Assembly: GCA_903932545.1 (NCBI GenBank)
Contig: CAIZGT010000653.1
Span: 1 to 7,064, forward strand
Origin: an uncultured Rhodospirillales bacterium
GTDB taxonomy: Bacteria > Pseudomonadota > Alphaproteobacteria > Acetobacterales > Acetobacteraceae
Length of the DNA stretch: 7,064 nt
Direction of reading: 5' to 3'
Shown piece by piece: positions 4,616 through 7,064 of the stretch; position 1 is the first letter of the stretch; every line of letters begins with the position of its first letter. The position numbers were made by a program, and so were the translations under genes. The notes under the pieces were generated by a model. That model did not search any database and was not told where the DNA came from. It was given only the letters and a program-made list of their open reading frames with translations.

Positions 4616-6976
4616 TCAGAAGTTCACGCCAACCTGGCCGAAGATGATCTGGCCCGGCAGGAACGAGTAGGTGTAGCTGCTGGATGCGATCGTGGCGGTG
4701 GTGCTATTGGCAGGCGAGATCGTGCCGTTGCCGCCAATGTCGGTGATGTTCTTGTGGTTGAACACGTTGTAGATGCCCAATTTGAACGTCGCGGTCTTGC
4801 CAACGCCGAAGGTCTCGGCGGTGTTGACGCGCAGCCCCACCACGAGATCGGTGGTGTTGTAATCCTTCACGTGGTTCAGGCTGCCAGTGTTGGTGGCGGT
4901 GGTGTAGGACTGACCACCGGACCCATACTGATCACCCACAAACTTCTGCATCAGCGAGCCGAAGAACTTGCCATCGTCATAGATGGTGCCAACGACGCCG
5001 GTGTAGCTCGGCGCGTTGCCCAAACGCAGGCTCTTGTAAGGGCCAGCGATGGTCTTGGCGCCGATCAGCGCACCGGACGTGTAAAGCGACCAGCCATTGA
5101 TGATCGCGTAGCTGCCTTCAGCTTCGATGCCTTGATACTGGGCGGTGCCAGCGTCAGCTTCCACGTAGTTGCCACCGGCATCTTGCGTGTTGTTGTAGTT
5201 ATGCTGTGCCGTGATCCGATAGACGTCCACATCTGCGGTGAACTTCTCGTTCTTGAACACCATACCCGCCTGATAATTGGTGGTGGTGGTTGCCTTGATG
5301 TTCTGCTTGGCCGGGTTGAACACGTAGAACGCACCCACATCCGGCTGCAACCAGCCCATCGAAGCCTGCGCATAAACCGAGACTTCGTTCGTCACGCGGT
5401 AGTTGGCCGAAAGGTAAGGCAGGCTGGTCGAGTAATCAGCCGCATACAGCAGCGGTGCCAGGGTGGTGTTGTTCACCAGAGCATCGTGGTCGCGGCGGAA
5501 GTAGATGAACTTATAGCCAGGCGTGATCGTCAGGCGGCTCGTTGGCATCCAGTTGTATTCGATGAACGGCTGATAAGTCGTGAAGTGCGACGACAGATCG
5601 AGCTTGAACGAGGCCTGATTGCCGTTGCCAAGCTGATTGAAGTTCTTCTGTTTGGTGTAGTCGTAGTATTGCTGATAACGCGTGTTATCAACATGCTCCC
5701 ACCACACGCCCGCCCGCACGGTGCCGCTGGCGATACCAGCATCCACGTCATACTCGGCTTTCAGAATGTCGCCGAATGCGCGGTAATCGTTGTATTTCAG
5801 ATAACCCAGAGTGTCGGTTCTACCGATGCCAACGAGCGGAACGGTGAAGCTGCCACCGGTTGAGGTTGGAATTTTCTGGCTGGTCTGGATGGTGCCAGGC
5901 GTATCCGAGTTGGTCTTGATCGGGTTGGTCTGGTTCTGTGGGTAGTTGTAGGCGTAGGTGTAGAGCTTGTTGTCAATCCGAACATTGCGCACAGAGCCAG
6001 CGACCTGGATGTATTCCATGTCGGTTTCTTTTTCCGACGAGTTATACGCCGGGAAAAGCTGGCTGGTTGGGTTGTAGAGGTTGATCGCGCCGTAGTTTTT
6101 GCCGTTGGCTTTCCACTGGGCGTAGGTGGCCGATGCGCCGCCGATGTAGTTTTCACGGGCGTAGGTGGACAGCACGGTGAGGGTGAAGTTGTCACCGAGG
6201 GGAGCCTGAACCTTCGCCAGGTAATCCTTCTGGGTGTAGGTCTGCCCAATCAACGCGCCGTCAGTGGAAGCATTGTACCACTGGAACATGCCCTTCACGC
6301 CGCTGCTGCCGATCAAGCCGGTTTGCACGGTGGCGGTGGTGGCAACGGTCTGGAACTTGCCAAGCGAGGTGGTGAAGCTGCCACCAAAACTGTCCTCAAG
6401 CGGCACCGACAGCAGCGACATCGTGCCGCCGAACGTGGCGTAACCAACCTGCGAAGCCGAACCCGGGCCGCGGTCGATCACAACGCTGCCGAGGAACGCG
6501 CCAGGGAAATAAGCGCCGGAGTGCTGCGAGGGGTTGTTGGCGTCGCCGAACGGAATACCGTCAAAGCTGATGGTGTAGTTGCCGTTCTGGAAGCCGCGCC
6601 AGCCGCCCTTGTTGTCGCCGATCAGGCCGTTGTTGTTGGTCGAAACGAAGCCCGGCGTGTATTTGACCGCGTCGTTATAGTCAGCGCTCGGCGGGATCAT
6701 GTCTCGGATCACCTTGTCCGAGACGATCGAGCCCGGCTCGAACGCGCTCAGCGGAGCCTGTGACGGGGCGAGTGCAGGGGCCGAACCGGCCGGAGCCTTG
6801 CTGCCAACCGCGTTATCAGACGTGATCGGTGGCAAGCCGTTGCCAGCGCCGTTTACGTTAACCGCGCCAATATCAGTCGACTGCGCAAGGGCCGCACCGG
6901 CGGCAAGCGTCAGCGACAGCATGGAAATGGACGCGTAGAGTGCTGCGCGGCGCGCAACAATACGACCCGAGATCAT
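4616..6976 (-). CDS. TonB-dependent outer-membrane receptor, ligand unknown
   Basis: The product is 786 residues, normal for a 22-strand TonB-dependent receptor. Residues 1-31 are a signal peptide (basic MISGRIVARR, hydrophobic core, ending ALA before QSTD). Residues 35-43 (DIGAVNVNG) are the likely TonB box, followed by a Pro/Ala/Ser-rich linker (about 48-75). The plug spans about 76-200, with YNDAVKYTPGFVS, GWRGFQNGNYTISFDGIPFGD and VVIDRGPGSASQVGYATFGGTM. The rest is alternating aromatic and polar barrel strands, with a late LGIYNVFNHKN segment and a terminal Phe (VNF), the usual signal for Bam-mediated outer-membrane insertion. There is no N-terminal signalling (STN) domain, so sigma/anti-sigma control through the receptor is unlikely. 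The ATG at 6976 has AGAAGG (6987-6992) ten bases upstream. It heads the gene set with exbB, exbD and tonB. The ligand (iron chelate, sugar or other) cannot be read from the sequence. Confidence 0.95.
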   Translation of the reverse strand: MISGRIVARRAALYASISMLSLTLAAGAALAQSTDIGAVNVNGAGNGLPPITSDNAVGSKAPAGSAPALAPSQAPLSAFEPGSIVSDKVIRDMIPPSADYNDAVKYTPGFVSTNNNGLIGDNKGGWRGFQNGNYTISFDGIPFGDANNPSQHSGAYFPGAFLGSVVIDRGPGSASQVGYATFGGTMSLLSVPLEDSFGGSFTTSLGKFQTVATTATVQTGLIGSSGVKGMFQWYNASTDGALIGQTYTQKDYLAKVQAPLGDNFTLTVLSTYARENYIGGASATYAQWKANGKNYGAINLYNPTSQLFPAYNSSEKETDMEYIQVAGSVRNVRIDNKLYTYAYNYPQNQTNPIKTNSDTPGTIQTSQKIPTSTGGSFTVPLVGIGRTDTLGYLKYNDYRAFGDILKAEYDVDAGIASGTVRAGVWWEHVDNTRYQQYYDYTKQKNFNQLGNGNQASFKLDLSSHFTTYQPFIEYNWMPTSRLTITPGYKFIYFRRDHDALVNNTTLAPLLYAADYSTSLPYLSANYRVTNEVSVYAQASMGWLQPDVGAFYVFNPAKQNIKATTTTNYQAGMVFKNEKFTADVDVYRITAQHNYNNTQDAGGNYVEADAGTAQYQGIEAEGSYAIINGWSLYTSGALIGAKTIAGPYKSLRLGNAPSYTGVVGTIYDDGKFFGSLMQKFVGDQYGSGGQSYTTATNTGSLNHVKDYNTTDLVVGLRVNTAETFGVGKTATFKLGIYNVFNHKNITDIGGNGTISPANSTTATIASSSYTYSFLPGQIIFGQVGVNF

Positions 6977-7005
6977 GGGCTATAAACCTTCTATTACAAT
7001 AGGAT

Positions 7006-7023
7006 GAACAGATACGTCTGTTC
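7006..7023. promoter_or_regulatory. Inverted repeat in the leader/promoter region of the receptor gene
   Basis: GAACAGA (7006-7012) and TCTGTTC (7017-7023) are perfect complements around a four-base centre, TACG. The element ends 29 bases upstream of the receptor ATG. TTGAAG on the minus strand (7028-7023) abuts it and could be a -35 element, but no good -10 lies at the right distance, so the promoter is not placed. The repeat could be a repressor site or an mRNA hairpin ahead of the ribosome site. It does not resemble a Fur box. The remainder to 7064 holds only a short CAAGC/GCTTG repeat (7026-7037). Confidence 0.4.
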
Positions 7024-7064
7024 TTCAAGCGGGCTTGTAACAGGCGGCCTCAGAAACTTTGTGA

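Noticed and set aside
4754..5863. Plus-strand open frame of 369 codons
   Set aside because: It lies entirely antisense to the receptor gene, whose protein has full family structure; the antisense product has no recognisable domain.
7000..7064. Fur box or clear sigma-70 promoter upstream of the receptor
   Set aside because: No A/T-rich Fur-like 19-base palindrome is visible, and candidate -35 elements (TTGAAG, TTACAA) have no acceptable -10 at 16-18 bases.

Overview
This 7,064-base window is a moderately GC-rich chromosomal segment. It appears to come from a Gram-negative alphaproteobacterium: it carries an outer-membrane receptor, a periplasmic phosphatase and a full TonB energising set. The style of the receptor and of the short TonB proteins reminds me of Acetobacteraceae or sphingomonad-like bacteria, but that placement is recollection of protein style, not a computed assignment. 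There are five complete protein genes plus one cut by the left edge on clear evidence, and no RNA gene, insertion sequence or CRISPR array that I can see. No gene-free stretch exceeds 300 bases; the longest is the 186-base divergent gap at 850-1035.

Left part (1-2620). The minus strand at 1-849 holds the first 283 codons of a hydantoinase A/5-oxoprolinase family enzyme that runs off the left edge. Across the divergent gap, the plus strand carries a membrane-anchored DjlA-type co-chaperone (TM, TerB and J domains; 1036-1821) and then a secreted class A-like acid phosphatase of the PAP2 superfamily (1898-2620). A strong, symmetric hairpin with A- and T-tracts at 2645-2683 closes this block and also serves the convergent operon on its right.

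Right part (2694-6976), all on the minus strand and read from right to left: a 786-residue TonB-dependent outer-membrane receptor, a 125-base gap with two hairpins, then exbB, exbD and tonB. The last three are almost contiguous (1-base gap, then a 4-base ATGA overlap). Together they form a self-contained import unit: ExbB and ExbD use the proton gradient, TonB carries the energy across the periplasm on a proline-rich rod, and the receptor imports an unidentified ligand. The hairpins between receptor and exbB probably set the ratio of receptor to energising proteins, and a perfect inverted repeat lies in the receptor leader.

I did not find a clearly new biological system. The points most worth a second look are non-coding or low-complexity structure: the receptor-leader inverted repeat, the paired hairpins, a C8 tract and a G-quadruplex-capable stretch inside tonB, and the repeated TTGCGA words in the divergent promoter region.
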